The position numbers and the translations under genes are program-made. From an uncultured Pelagibacteraceae bacterium (lineage in GTDB: Bacteria > Pseudomonadota > Alphaproteobacteria > Pelagibacterales > Pelagibacteraceae), in NCBI GenBank assembly GCA_902583345.1, contig CACHVT010000007.1, positions 1 through 41,764 on the forward strand: a stretch of 41,764 nucleotides of DNA. The letters run 5' to 3'. Positions 24,939 through 33,075 of the stretch are shown here, in pieces. Within the stretch, counting starts at the first letter, position 1. Each line of letters starts with the position of its first letter. Below the pieces are notes generated by a model. That model saw nothing but the letters and a program-made list of their open reading frames with translations, searched no databases and was not told where the DNA came from.

Positions 24939-26243
24939 ATGAATAAATACATAAAAAAACTTATCGCTCCAATATTTGTTAGTTTATTTTTTTTAATAAA
25001 TATGACGAGCACCGGTTATGCAGACACCACAGTCTCTGCTGAAGTCGGTTTTATATTTAATACCCTCCTTTTCTTAATTTGTGGATTCTTAGTCATGTTC
25101 ATGGCTGCGGGATTTGCAATGTTAGAGTCAGGGATGGTTACATCAAAAAGTGTGTCAGTAATTTGTGCAAAAAATATCGGATTATTCTCAATTGCTGGGA
25201 TAATGTTTTGGCTGTTTGGCTATAATGTTGCCTATGGGATACCTGAAGGTGGCTATATCGGTAAATTTATACCATGGTCTGATAACAGTAAAATAGCTAC
25301 AGGTTATGCTGACGGATCAGATTGGTATTTCCAAATGGTGTTTTGTGCAACAACTTGTTCAATCGTTTCAGGTACATTAGCTGAAAGAATTAAACTATGG
25401 CCATTTTTCTTATTTGCAGCAATTTTAACAGGATTTTTATATCCATTTGTTATGGGCTGGCAGTGGGGTGGCGGTTGGTTAGCAGCTGCAGGATTTAGTG
25501 ATTTTGCAGGATCGACTTTAGTTCACTCAACAGGTGGCGCCGCCGCGCTTGCGGGTGCAATTCTTTTAGGACCTAGATTAGGAAGATTTTCAAAAAAAGG
25601 TGAAGCAGCCCCTCTAAAACCATTTGCAGCATCTTCTATACCTCTTGTTACAATTGGTGTATTTATCTTATGGCTGGGTTGGTTTGGATTTAATGGTGGA
25701 TCACAACTTGCAATGGGCACAGGTAATGATGCTATTGCTGTGTCAAAAATCTTTATCAATACAAATTTAGCAGCATGTGGTGGAGTTTTAGCTGCAGCTA
25801 TACTAACTAGGCTAAACTTTGGAAAAACAGATGTTGTTCAAATGCTTAATGGTGCAATAGGTGGTCTTGTTGCGATAACTGCAGAACCATTATTGCCATC
25901 ACCTTTAGCAGCGATCTTAATTGGTGCTGTTGGAGGAGCTATAGTTGTTTATGGTACTAAATTTTTGTTTGCTTTAAAAATTGATGATGTAGTTGGCGCA
26001 ATTCCAGCTCACTTATTTGCAGGAATTTGGGGAACTTTAGCAGTTCCAATTACAAATACTGGAGCAAATTTTGGCACCCAACTCTTAGGAGTAATAGCAA
26101 TTAACGGAACTGTATTTGTTATATCTTTAATTGTCTGGTGGGCTATGAAGACTACCATAGGTATTAGATTAAGCAAAGAAGCTGAAACTAAAGGTACAGA
26201 CGTTACAGAGACAGGTGTAATTGCTTACGCTATAAGAGATTAG
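24939..26243 (+). CDS. amtB: Ammonium transporter
   Basis: A 434-residue Amt-family protein. A signal peptide (to about GYA-DT, residue 30) is followed by 11 expected membrane helices. The pore histidine pair is present: H196 in STLVHSTGG and H358 in PAHLFAGIWG, as are the conserved WQWGGGWLA and GWFGFNGGS blocks. Amt proteins carry ammonium into the cell and are gated by PII proteins; no glnK gene is adjacent. The leader (24845-24938) has GGGAG as ribosome binding site. I see no sigma-54 promoter. A terminator at 26274-26320 ends the unit. Confidence 0.95.
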   Translation: MNKYIKKLIAPIFVSLFFLINMTSTGYADTTVSAEVGFIFNTLLFLICGFLVMFMAAGFAMLESGMVTSKSVSVICAKNIGLFSIAGIMFWLFGYNVAYGIPEGGYIGKFIPWSDNSKIATGYADGSDWYFQMVFCATTCSIVSGTLAERIKLWPFFLFAAILTGFLYPFVMGWQWGGGWLAAAGFSDFAGSTLVHSTGGAAALAGAILLGPRLGRFSKKGEAAPLKPFAASSIPLVTIGVFILWLGWFGFNGGSQLAMGTGNDAIAVSKIFINTNLAACGGVLAAAILTRLNFGKTDVVQMLNGAIGGLVAITAEPLLPSPLAAILIGAVGGAIVVYGTKFLFALKIDDVVGAIPAHLFAGIWGTLAVPITNTGANFGTQLLGVIAINGTVFVISLIVWWAMKTTIGIRLSKEAETKGTDVTETGVIAYAIRD

Positions 26244-26273
26244 TTATAGTAAGTTAGTTTAAATAACTAAAAT

Positions 26274-26320
26274 AGAAATCCCCTTCTCCTCATATTTATT
26301 CTCATGTGAAGGGGGTTTCT
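26274..26320. terminator. Bidirectional intrinsic terminator between amtB and the convergent glycosyltransferase
   Basis: AGAAATCCCCTTC (26274-26286) pairs with GAAGGGGGTTTCT (26308-26320) over 13 positions, with one T-G wobble. The A-rich and T-rich flanks give short U-tracts for both strands. It lies between the amtB stop codon and the 3' end of the minus-strand gene, so it can stop transcription from both sides. Confidence 0.85.
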
Positions 26321-26324
26321 AAAT

Positions 26325-27314
26325 TTAATCTTTATTTAGCCAAAGCTTTTTGTAGTCTATAAACGGTGATAAACCATAACTTGAATTAATGTTAGTAAAA
26401 TGAACAGATAGGCTTTTCATTGGAGAAACACACAGTTCTTTCTCATAAATTTCGTTAATATATTTCTCAAAAGGATTGTTCCTATTTAGACATGTTTTGT
26501 AGAAATTATCCCAATATTTATTAATATAATTCTTACTTGTCATAAAAGTACATAAAGTTTTGTCTATACTGCGCCAATGTCTTTTATTTCCTATTAAGAC
26601 GTTAGTTTTTTGATTACTCATATATAAGTATGGATAATCACTTGGACACATAAATATATCTTTATTAATTTGTGAAGATATCCTTTCATAAGAGGCAATC
26701 ATTTCCTCCAGCATCGATACAAAATGTATATAATCGTCTTCAATAAAAAAAACTAAATCTTCTCCTTTTTCTTTTGCCGTTTCATAACAACAAAGTAAAC
26801 TTGCAAGATTTGAGAAAGTTTCGGTACTACTTTGATTTATAATTATTTTTTTATAATTTTCATAATTTAAATTTATGATATTTATTTTAAATTCATTATT
26901 TTCTATAATTTTTCTTATTTTGTTTAAATTTTCTTCTTTTGAATTATCATCAATAATTGTTAGTTGAATTCTAAGAGAAGGATATTTTTCTTTACAAAAA
27001 TTTATTGATTTAATAAGCGATTTTAATGATCTAAGGGTATACTCAATTTTTGGTTCTTCAAATAATCTTTTTTTATTTTGATCCCATATATTAACATTGC
27101 TATTAGTTCTAAATAAAAGAAGTATAGATTTTACTTTTCTAGTAATTTCCACCTCTCCTAAAGGAAGAACAATAGATTTTTGGTTAAGTGATGATAAATC
27201 TTCATTAAGCTCTTTTTTAAGGGTTGGAGATCTGAAATTATTTTGATCTATGATTTCATATCCTATTAACCTGGCCAGTCTAATAAATAATTTATTTATA
27301 ATACTTTTTTTCAT
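26325..27314 (-). CDS. Glycosyltransferase-like protein (GT-A fold)
   Basis: A 329-residue protein. A nucleotide-sugar-binding strand and loop, LTIIDDNSKEENL near residues 118-130, and a later acidic motif VFFIEDDYIHF near 188-198 resemble the two aspartate motifs of GT-A (GT2-like) glycosyltransferases. The N-terminal KKSIINKLFIRLARLIGYEI resembles the basic amphipathic start seen in many methyltransferases and glycosyltransferases that touch membranes. No membrane helix is present. It is a solitary minus-strand gene, so the acceptor is unknown. The family match is from motifs only. Confidence 0.55.
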   Translation of the reverse strand: MKKSIINKLFIRLARLIGYEIIDQNNFRSPTLKKELNEDLSSLNQKSIVLPLGEVEITRKVKSILLLFRTNSNVNIWDQNKKRLFEEPKIEYTLRSLKSLIKSINFCKEKYPSLRIQLTIIDDNSKEENLNKIRKIIENNEFKINIINLNYENYKKIIINQSSTETFSNLASLLCCYETAKEKGEDLVFFIEDDYIHFVSMLEEMIASYERISSQINKDIFMCPSDYPYLYMSNQKTNVLIGNKRHWRSIDKTLCTFMTSKNYINKYWDNFYKTCLNRNNPFEKYINEIYEKELCVSPMKSLSVHFTNINSSYGLSPFIDYKKLWLNKD

Positions 27315-27344
27315 TATTTGTTTATGATAATTTATTACAATATT

Positions 27345-27731
27345 ATGAGCATTAAATCACCACAAACTCTCATCGCAGAATCTCTAAAGTCTGTTAAAAC
27401 TATTTCCCCTGCAGAAGCGCTTAAAATGTCTAATGAAAATAAATGTAATTTGATTGATATAAGAGACGAACCTGAACTTGAAAAACAAGGTAGAATTGAA
27501 AATGCTTTTCATATATCTAGAGGATTGCTTGAATTTTCGATTCACCCTGATAGCGCATATGTTCAAAATAATAAAATTGATTTAAACAAAGAGCTAGTTT
27601 TATTTTGTGCTGCTGGAGGAAGATCTGCCCTAGCAGCAAAAACACTTAACGAAATGGGATATAAAAATGTCTCTCATGTCGATGGTGGTTTTGGTTTAAT
27701 GAAGCAAAGTGGATTTAAAACTAAAACCTAG
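27345..27731 (+). CDS. Rhodanese-like domain protein
   Basis: From the ATG at 27345 the protein has 128 residues; an in-frame ATG at 27318 would add a hydrophobic MFMIIYYNI with no family match and lies only three bases from the divergent gene. ISPAEALKMSNENKCNLIDI begins the rhodanese fold. The active-site loop CAAGGR has C88 and R93, so persulfide transfer is possible. HVDGGFGLMKQSG closes the domain. The stop codon overlaps that of the convergent membrane gene (CTAG). Sulfur donor or acceptor unknown. Confidence 0.88.
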   Translation: MSIKSPQTLIAESLKSVKTISPAEALKMSNENKCNLIDIRDEPELEKQGRIENAFHISRGLLEFSIHPDSAYVQNNKIDLNKELVLFCAAGGRSALAAKTLNEMGYKNVSHVDGGFGLMKQSGFKTKT

Positions 27732-28201
27732 TCATATAGAGTAATTTTTTTTGCATAAAAAATCCTTATTAACCAATAAATAAAAATTCCTAATGGTCCT
27801 ATAAAATAAGTTGTTATTAAAGGAATAAAGGTCAATGCTTTTGGAATATTAAGTTTTTGAGAATCATTAACAATCCAACTTCCACAAAAAAGATTAATAG
27901 CTAAAAAATGAATCCAAAACAAAATTAAAAAATATTTTTCTTCAAAAAGATTTAACAAATTTGAAAAACTTAAATACAAAGTGAAATTGTTTAAAAAATC
28001 ATAATCAGCCAAAAAGATCTTATAAAATAAGTATCCATAAACCAGGCTAAAGATAATTATTGGGAATATTGATATAGCAAAAATCTTACATATCCTTAAA
28101 TTAGGAAAAAAAATTAAAATGAACCAAAATGGCAGGACACCAATATTTAACCATATATAGATCATTTCTATGGAAAAATATGTATAAATTTGTTCGATCA
28201 T
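27728..28201 (-). CDS. ABA4-like (DUF4281) membrane protein
   Basis: A 157-residue protein of about four membrane helices, taken from the ATG at 28201. The upstream ATG at 28270 would overlap the divergent recX gene and is less likely. The segment FWIHFLAINLFCGSWIVNDS and the C-terminal FIGPLGIFIYWLIR match the ABA4-like family, whose plant member is needed for neoxanthin formation. Bacterial members are membrane proteins of uncertain function, some near carotenoid or retinal genes; none are visible here. It converges on the rhodanese gene with a four-base overlap. Confidence 0.7.
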   Translation of the reverse strand: MIEQIYTYFSIEMIYIWLNIGVLPFWFILIFFPNLRICKIFAISIFPIIIFSLVYGYLFYKIFLADYDFLNNFTLYLSFSNLLNLFEEKYFLILFWIHFLAINLFCGSWIVNDSQKLNIPKALTFIPLITTYFIGPLGIFIYWLIRIFYAKKITLYD

Positions 28202-28229
28202 TAAAAAATATATTATATTAAAACTTTCT

Positions 28230-28793
28230 ATGATTCCTACAAAAAATAAAAAAAAAAACCTTGAAGCCACAGTTGAGGAGATGAGATATTTCTCAATTTC
28301 TTATTTAGAAAAGTATTCACCTTCAAAACAGCAGCTCAAAACCTATTTATTAAAAAAATATTTAAAATCTTCTAATACCAAAAGTAAGAAACAAGACTTA
28401 ATTGACTTAATAGATATTGTACTAACTGATCTTGAAAAAAATAAATTCATAAGCGATAAATACTATTCTGATACAAAAGCAAAAAACCTTATTCAAAGAG
28501 GAAGTTCAATTAATAAAATTAGAAACTACTTAATTTCTAAAGGAATTAATAATAAATATATTAGTGAAACAATTAATAAAATCACTGAAGAAAACGAGAA
28601 CCAAGATTTTTTTTCTGCTATAAAAATCTGCAAAAAAAAAAGAATTGGACCGTCGCGTCCTGATGATAATAGACCCTTATTTTATAAAAAAGATATATCA
28701 ATATTGGCGAGAAGTGGTTTTGATTTTGAAACATCAAAAAAAGTAATGGATCTCGATAAAGGTGAATATTTAAAAATCATAAATTTATTATGA
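28230..28793 (+). CDS. recX: Regulatory protein RecX
   Basis: A 187-residue helical protein. SISYLEKYSPSKQQLKTYLL near residues 22-41 and KYYSDTKAKNLIQRGSSINK near 77-96 match the first repeats of RecX, and the later LARSGFDFETSKKVMDL is the third repeat. RecX binds and caps RecA filaments. recA is not in the window; RecX genes often stand apart from it in Alphaproteobacteria. The start is divergent from the ABA4-like gene with 28 bases between start codons. The stop codon overlaps the end of a small minus-strand gene. Confidence 0.85.
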   Translation: MIPTKNKKKNLEATVEEMRYFSISYLEKYSPSKQQLKTYLLKKYLKSSNTKSKKQDLIDLIDIVLTDLEKNKFISDKYYSDTKAKNLIQRGSSINKIRNYLISKGINNKYISETINKITEENENQDFFSAIKICKKKRIGPSRPDDNRPLFYKKDISILARSGFDFETSKKVMDLDKGEYLKIINLL

Positions 28794-28931
28794 TTTTTTA
28801 TTTTTATTTTTTTCTTCTAAATAAAACTGAATTTTATTTTTAATATAGTTTTTAACAAATACAAAAACAATTAAACCAAAAATACTTACCGAGGTTATAA
28901 TTATCAAGATTATTCTTAACTTTTCATCCAT
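28788..28931 (-). CDS. Small single-helix membrane protein
   Basis: A 47-residue reading frame starting three bases after the cysQ stop codon on the same strand. A short charged start (MDEKLR) leads into one hydrophobic helix, about residues 7-26, followed by a lysine- and asparagine-rich tail. The N-in or N-out topology cannot be fixed, but the positive tail suggests that the C-terminus is cytosolic. No family is recognised. Coupling to cysQ and intactness in very AT-rich DNA support a real gene; the short length leaves doubt. Its stop region overlaps the recX stop. Confidence 0.5.
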   Translation of the reverse strand: MDEKLRIILIIITSVSIFGLIVFVFVKNYIKNKIQFYLEEKNKNKKS

Positions 28932-28934
28932 AAA

Positions 28935-29708
28935 TTAAAGTTGCTTACTCCTTTTTAAAATTAAACTTGGATTTTTGAAGTCCTTTTTTCCATAGATAAT
29001 TTCTTTACCATTAAAATCAGTGATGATACCTCCAGCATTCTTTAATATTGCATGTCCAGCAGCAATATCCCACTCTGATGCTCTAGGCTCGGCAACATAT
29101 AAATCAAATTCGCTAGAAGCAATAACACAAAATTTTAATGAACTTTTCATTTTTACATGATTGGTTACTCCAAATTTTTTATGAAGTTCTGCAATCTCGG
29201 GTTTAAGATTTTGAGAATATGAAACAGCTTTTACTTCATCTTTTTTTGTTTTTTTTTCGCAATTAAGTTTTATTACTTTTTTATTAGTTGTTTCGTAACT
29301 AAATCCAAAGCCATATGAATAAAATAATCTTTTTTTTGCAGGTGCATATATTATTCCAAGTTCAGGTTTTCTATTTATAATTAAAGCTGCATTTAAGGTA
29401 AATTCATCTTTATTACTTATATAATCAGAAGTTCCATCTATTGGATCAATTAACCAAAAGTTATCCATTTCAATATTTTTTTTATTAGATGAACTTTCCT
29501 CAGAAACAATTGGTATTTTAGGAGTAATATTTTTAATTTTATCGGTTAATATATTATTAACTTCAATATCTCCATTAGTAACAGGAGTATTATCGGATTT
29601 TATCTCTTTTTTAAGACCTTCGTTTCTTAGTTTAATCGATCTTTCTCCTGCAGAAATAAATACATCAATCAATTCATCTGTAAGTGTTTTTAGATCTAGG
29701 TTATCCAT
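28935..29708 (-). CDS. cysQ: 3'(2'),5'-bisphosphate nucleotidase, inositol monophosphatase family
   Basis: A 257-residue metal-dependent phosphatase. E70 and E71 in VSEESS, D88 and D91 in WLIDPIDGTSDY and the C-terminal SEWDIAAGHAIL are the metal-binding motifs of the IMPase/FIG superfamily. The DPIDGTSDY version and the GDIEVNNIL helix fit CysQ better than SuhB. CysQ removes phosphate from PAP, a by-product of sulfate activation, or from PAPS. It overlaps the DUF3553 gene by eight bases and is followed by a 47-residue membrane protein, so three genes share the transcript. A different sugar or inositol phosphatase is the alternative. Confidence 0.85.
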   Translation of the reverse strand: MDNLDLKTLTDELIDVFISAGERSIKLRNEGLKKEIKSDNTPVTNGDIEVNNILTDKIKNITPKIPIVSEESSSNKKNIEMDNFWLIDPIDGTSDYISNKDEFTLNAALIINRKPELGIIYAPAKKRLFYSYGFGFSYETTNKKVIKLNCEKKTKKDEVKAVSYSQNLKPEIAELHKKFGVTNHVKMKSSLKFCVIASSEFDLYVAEPRASEWDIAAGHAILKNAGGIITDFNGKEIIYGKKDFKNPSLILKRSKQL

Positions 29709-29874
29709 TATTTATCTTTTCTAATTTTATATTATTTGCATTTATTACAATTTTGCCAATATTTTCGAAATTTACTGTAACTTTTTCGTGAATTATAGAC
29801 TGAACCTGCCCAATTCCCCATTCTTTATGATCTGGGTTAATAACTTTGTCACCTGGTTCAAATTCTAAAATCAT
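29701..29874 (-). CDS. DUF3553 family small protein
   Basis: A 57-residue protein with the compact DUF3553 pattern: FEPGDKVINPDHKEWGIGQV, QSIIHEKVTVNFENIGK, and a final beta strand. The GxVxNPxxxxWGxGQVQS type of sequence resembles small SH3-like or CarD-like beta barrels, suggesting a nucleic-acid or protein contact; function is not known. The ATG at 29874 is divergent from mnmA, with 15 bases between the two start codons. Its last eight bases overlap the cysQ start, so translation is coupled. Confidence 0.8.
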   Translation of the reverse strand: MILEFEPGDKVINPDHKEWGIGQVQSIIHEKVTVNFENIGKIVINANNIKLEKINNG

Positions 29875-29889
29875 TTAATTTAATTTATA

Positions 29890-31035
29890 ATGGAAATGAG
29901 TATAAATACCATCAATATGACTTTAAAAGTTAATTCTATAGGATTAAATAAAAAACCTAAAGACACTACTGTAGTAGTGGCAATGTCAGGTGGGGTAGAT
30001 TCATCAACAGTTGCAGGCATCATGAAAAAAGATGGTTACAATGTTATAGGTGTAACTTTAAAATTATACGATAATAGTAAAGAAGTAGAGAATTCTAAGC
30101 AGTGTTGTTCAGGTCAAGATGTTATGGACGCAAAAAGAGTTGCACATAAATTGGATATAAAACATAAAATTTTATTTTATCAAAGCAAATTTAAAGAGGG
30201 AGTAGTTGATAACTTTGTTGAAAGTTATCTTAAAGGAGAAACGCCAATACCATGTGTACAGTGTAATAAAACTGTAAAGTTTAACGATTTATTTAATGAG
30301 TCTAAGAATTTAAATGCAGATGCATTAATAACAGGACATTATGTTAAAAGTATAACAAAAAATAATATAACAAATATGTATAGAGCGATTGATGAAAATC
30401 GCGACCAAAGTTATTTTTTATTTAATACAACTAGAGATCAATTAAATTATTTAAGATTTCCTCTTGGTACTATTTTAAAATCTGAAACTAGAGAAATAGC
30501 AAAAAAATTAGATTTAAATGTAGCTGACAAGTCAGATAGTCAAGATATTTGTTTTGTTCCAAACGGTGATTATGTGTCAGTAATTCAAAAACTAAGACCA
30601 GAAGCGTTCAAAAAGGGAAATATAAAAGATATCAATGGAAAAGTTGTTGGCGTTCATGATGGTATTGTAAATTTTACCATTGGACAAAGAAAAGGAATAA
30701 AGTTAGCTGCAAAGGACCCATTATATGTTGTTGAAATTAATGCAGATAATAACGAAATTATTGTAGGATATAAAGATGATTTAATTAGAAAGGAAATTAA
30801 ATTAAAAGACCTGAATCTATTGGTAGATTGCAATGAGCTCAAAAATGAAATTTTTGTTAAGGTAAGATCCACAGGCAAATTGTTAAAATCAAATATAGTA
30901 ATTAAGAGTAATAATGATGCTATTTTATCTTTAAAAGAAGATGAATATGGTATCTCTCCAGGACAAGCTTGTGTCTTTTATTCTAAGGATCAATATGGTT
31001 ATAAAGTCCTTGGTGGTGGATGGATTAAAAAATAA
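29890..31035 (+). CDS. mnmA: tRNA-specific 2-thiouridylase
   Basis: A 381-residue enzyme that makes 2-thiouridine at the wobble position of tRNA for Lys, Glu and Gln. The PP-loop [17 protein letters not shown] (SGGVDS at residues 33-38) activates uridine with ATP. Catalytic cysteines lie in [13 protein letters not shown] and [12 protein letters not shown], and the tRNA-binding DQSYFLF segment is present. About 20 residues precede the PP-loop motif in excess of the shortest family members, so the ATG at 29896 or 29917 is also possible. The sulfur relay partners (IscS, TusA) are not in the window. Confidence 0.93.
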   Translation: MEMSINTINMTLKVNSIGLNKKPKDTTVVVAMSGGVDSSTVAGIMKKDGYNVIGVTLKLYDNSKEVENSKQCCSGQDVMDAKRVAHKLDIKHKILFYQSKFKEGVVDNFVESYLKGETPIPCVQCNKTVKFNDLFNESKNLNADALITGHYVKSITKNNITNMYRAIDENRDQSYFLFNTTRDQLNYLRFPLGTILKSETREIAKKLDLNVADKSDSQDICFVPNGDYVSVIQKLRPEAFKKGNIKDINGKVVGVHDGIVNFTIGQRKGIKLAAKDPLYVVEINADNNEIIVGYKDDLIRKEIKLKDLNLLVDCNELKNEIFVKVRSTGKLLKSNIVIKSNNDAILSLKEDEYGISPGQACVFYSKDQYGYKVLGGGWIKK

Positions 31036-31044
31036 ATAGATTTA

Positions 31045-31728
31045 TTATTTTTTCCACATAAAAAAAGTTAACAAATAAAATGTTATCACTCCCAAAAAAT
31101 AATCCCATTCTAATGCATGTTTTAAAAATGTATTTCCAGGCATACTTATTATTGGAACACTAATTATTGCAACTATAATTAATAAGGAAACTAAAACCAA
31201 TTTAGCTTTAAGAATTTTTTCATTAATAAATTTAAATATTTTTTCTTTTAATGAATAAATGGTTATTACTAAATAAAACTGCGCTGTTATTTCAAATATT
31301 ATAAAGCATAGCAATATTATTCTACGAAATAGTTTATATAAATCGTTATCAAATTTAATTCCCAAAAATATTGAATGCAATATAAGAAAAATTGCAGAAC
31401 TCACTCCAAAAAAAACAAATAACTTTATATTTTTATGATTTTCTTCTAAAGATTTGATTATTTCTTTGTTGTAGAGCCAGTATTTAATTAGCAAAAATGA
31501 GGTAAATATCATTGATGGTTTAAAAACTAAATATGTTGGGAATACTCTTGCCGTTCTACTTATTGATGCTCCTCCATCGATATAGGGAAATGTATTATGA
31601 ATTACGTGTGTAGGATTTGGAAAAAGTCCATGAAATTGAGTTATTAATACGAGACATGTATTCACAGCAACAAAAGGGATAATGAAAATCCAAATACTTA
31701 TGGATTTAGCTTTAGCTATATTGTCCAT
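31045..31728 (-). CDS. Membrane protein, possibly FRAG1/DRAM/Sfk1-like
   Basis: A 227-residue protein with about six hydrophobic helices. A short luminal-type loop after the first helix, followed by FPYIDGGASISRTARVFPTY and a second helix, recalls the FRAG1/DRAM/Sfk1 family, where a serine/proline-rich loop sits between the first two helices. The final helices include HALEWDYFLGVITFYLLTF. The family match is weak. It begins 12 bases after a 27-residue basic micro-ORF on the same strand. No neighbour suggests a function, and mnmA converges on it with nine bases between stop codons. Confidence 0.6.
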   Translation of the reverse strand: MDNIAKAKSISIWIFIIPFVAVNTCLVLITQFHGLFPNPTHVIHNTFPYIDGGASISRTARVFPTYLVFKPSMIFTSFLLIKYWLYNKEIIKSLEENHKNIKLFVFFGVSSAIFLILHSIFLGIKFDNDLYKLFRRIILLCFIIFEITAQFYLVITIYSLKEKIFKFINEKILKAKLVLVSLLIIVAIISVPIISMPGNTFLKHALEWDYFLGVITFYLLTFFMWKK

Positions 31729-31740
31729 TATTTAAAGAAA

Positions 31741-31824
31741 TTATTTTTTCTTATTTTTTTTTCTTGCTCTTCTTTTTTTAGAGCCCATTTTCCTTCGGCC
31801 TCTGTGCTTTTTTGGATATCCCAT
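31741..31824 (-). CDS. 27-residue, very basic micro-protein
   Basis: The frame reads MGYPKKHRGRRKMGSKKRRA and then a run of lysine and asparagine to its stop. Sixteen or more of 27 residues are Lys, Arg or His. A clear Shine-Dalgarno sequence (GAGGT) precedes the ATG by five bases, which is unusual in this window, where many genes have weak sites. The product resembles very small ribosome-associated proteins of the bTHX or AURKAIP1/COX24-like sort in composition, not in a motif I can name. It lies just upstream of the 227-residue membrane gene. Confidence 0.5.
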   Translation of the reverse strand: MGYPKKHRGRRKMGSKKRRARKKNKKK

Positions 31825-31899
31825 AATTACCTCAATTTTATAATTTTATTGACTTATTTGTTGGATATAGCATTGTCATAAATACATATCAAATTTTTT

Positions 31900-33075
31900 A
31901 TGTCAAAATCATTTAAAACCTTTCTTAAACATACAGCAAAAGATTATTATAATCAGTCAGTAAACCCACCTGTTGTTAGAGCATCAACAATTATATTTAA
32001 ATCTATGAATGAGCTTAGAAAGACTCAGTATAAGGGTAAAAAAAATCCCATAGGAGGCCACTTTGAATATGGAAGACAAGGAACATCCACAACTTTTATT
32101 TTACAACAAATGTTAAAAAAAATGGAGGAATGTTATCATGTATTTCTAACTCCAACTGGCTTTGGTTCTATTTTTTTATCAATTTTTAGTATTGTACGTC
32201 CAGGAGATGAGATTATTGCAGCAGACCCAGTATATTCACCAACAAGGCTTTTAACTCAAAATTTTTTAAAATCATTTAACATAAAAACAGTTTTTTATAA
32301 TCCTCGCGATTTAAATACCTTAAAAAAAAATATTACCAAAAAAACAAGATTAATTTATGTTGAAAATCCTGGAAGTAATTCTTTTGAATTTCAGGATTTA
32401 TCAAAAATAGTTTCAATTGCAAAAAAAAATAAAATATTTTCTGTAATAGATAATACATGGGGAACGCCATATTACCTTAAGCCTATTAAATTAGGATTTG
32501 ATATGTCAATCGTGTCTGCAACAAAGTATTATTCGGGTCATTCAGATGTTATGGGTGGAAGTTTAGCTGTTAATAAAAGAGTTTTTAAATATGTTGAAAA
32601 TGCAAGTAAGATTAGTGGTCTAAGACTGGGCCCAGATGATGCATACCTTATAATAAGAGGATTAAGGACATTAGATGTTCGTTTAGACAAACATGAGGAA
32701 AATGCAAAAAAAGTTGCATTATTTTTATCCCGTCATAAAAAAGTTAATCTTTTATATCCCTTCAAAAAGGGCTCATACAATTTTAATATGTGGAAAAAAT
32801 ATTATTCCGGTGCAAGTGGTTTGATGGGACTGAAAATTAAAGCAAAAAATAAAAATTCTGTAAGAAAATTTGTAAATTCTTTAAAGCTTTTTGGTTATGG
32901 ATATAGTTGGGGCGGCTTTGAAAGTCTAGCGTTACATCAAGAATTTAGAGAATTGGGAAACAGAAATTATTTAAAACTCTCTAAAGACGAACATCTAGTT
33001 AGACTTCATATTGGACTTGAAGATCCTAAGGATTTAATCAAAGATTTAAAAATATCTTTGAGATTTATTAAATGA
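31900..33075 (+). CDS. metC: Cystathionine beta-lyase, Cys/Met-metabolism PLP enzyme
   Basis: A 391-residue PLP enzyme. ATKYYSGHSDVMGGSL contains K209, the Schiff-base lysine. FEYGRQGTSTTFILQQMLKK near residues 55-74, LTPTGFGSIFLSIFSIVRPGDEI near 83-105 (in part) and VIDNTWGTPYYLKP near 182-195 are typical of the MetC branch rather than MetB or MetZ. It would release homocysteine and pyruvate from cystathionine. It overlaps the MFS transporter gene by four bases (ATGA). A related gamma-lyase activity cannot be excluded. Confidence 0.85.
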   Translation: MSKSFKTFLKHTAKDYYNQSVNPPVVRASTIIFKSMNELRKTQYKGKKNPIGGHFEYGRQGTSTTFILQQMLKKMEECYHVFLTPTGFGSIFLSIFSIVRPGDEIIAADPVYSPTRLLTQNFLKSFNIKTVFYNPRDLNTLKKNITKKTRLIYVENPGSNSFEFQDLSKIVSIAKKNKIFSVIDNTWGTPYYLKPIKLGFDMSIVSATKYYSGHSDVMGGSLAVNKRVFKYVENASKISGLRLGPDDAYLIIRGLRTLDVRLDKHEENAKKVALFLSRHKKVNLLYPFKKGSYNFNMWKKYYSGASGLMGLKIKAKNKNSVRKFVNSLKLFGYGYSWGGFESLALHQEFRELGNRNYLKLSKDEHLVRLHIGLEDPKDLIKDLKISLRFIK

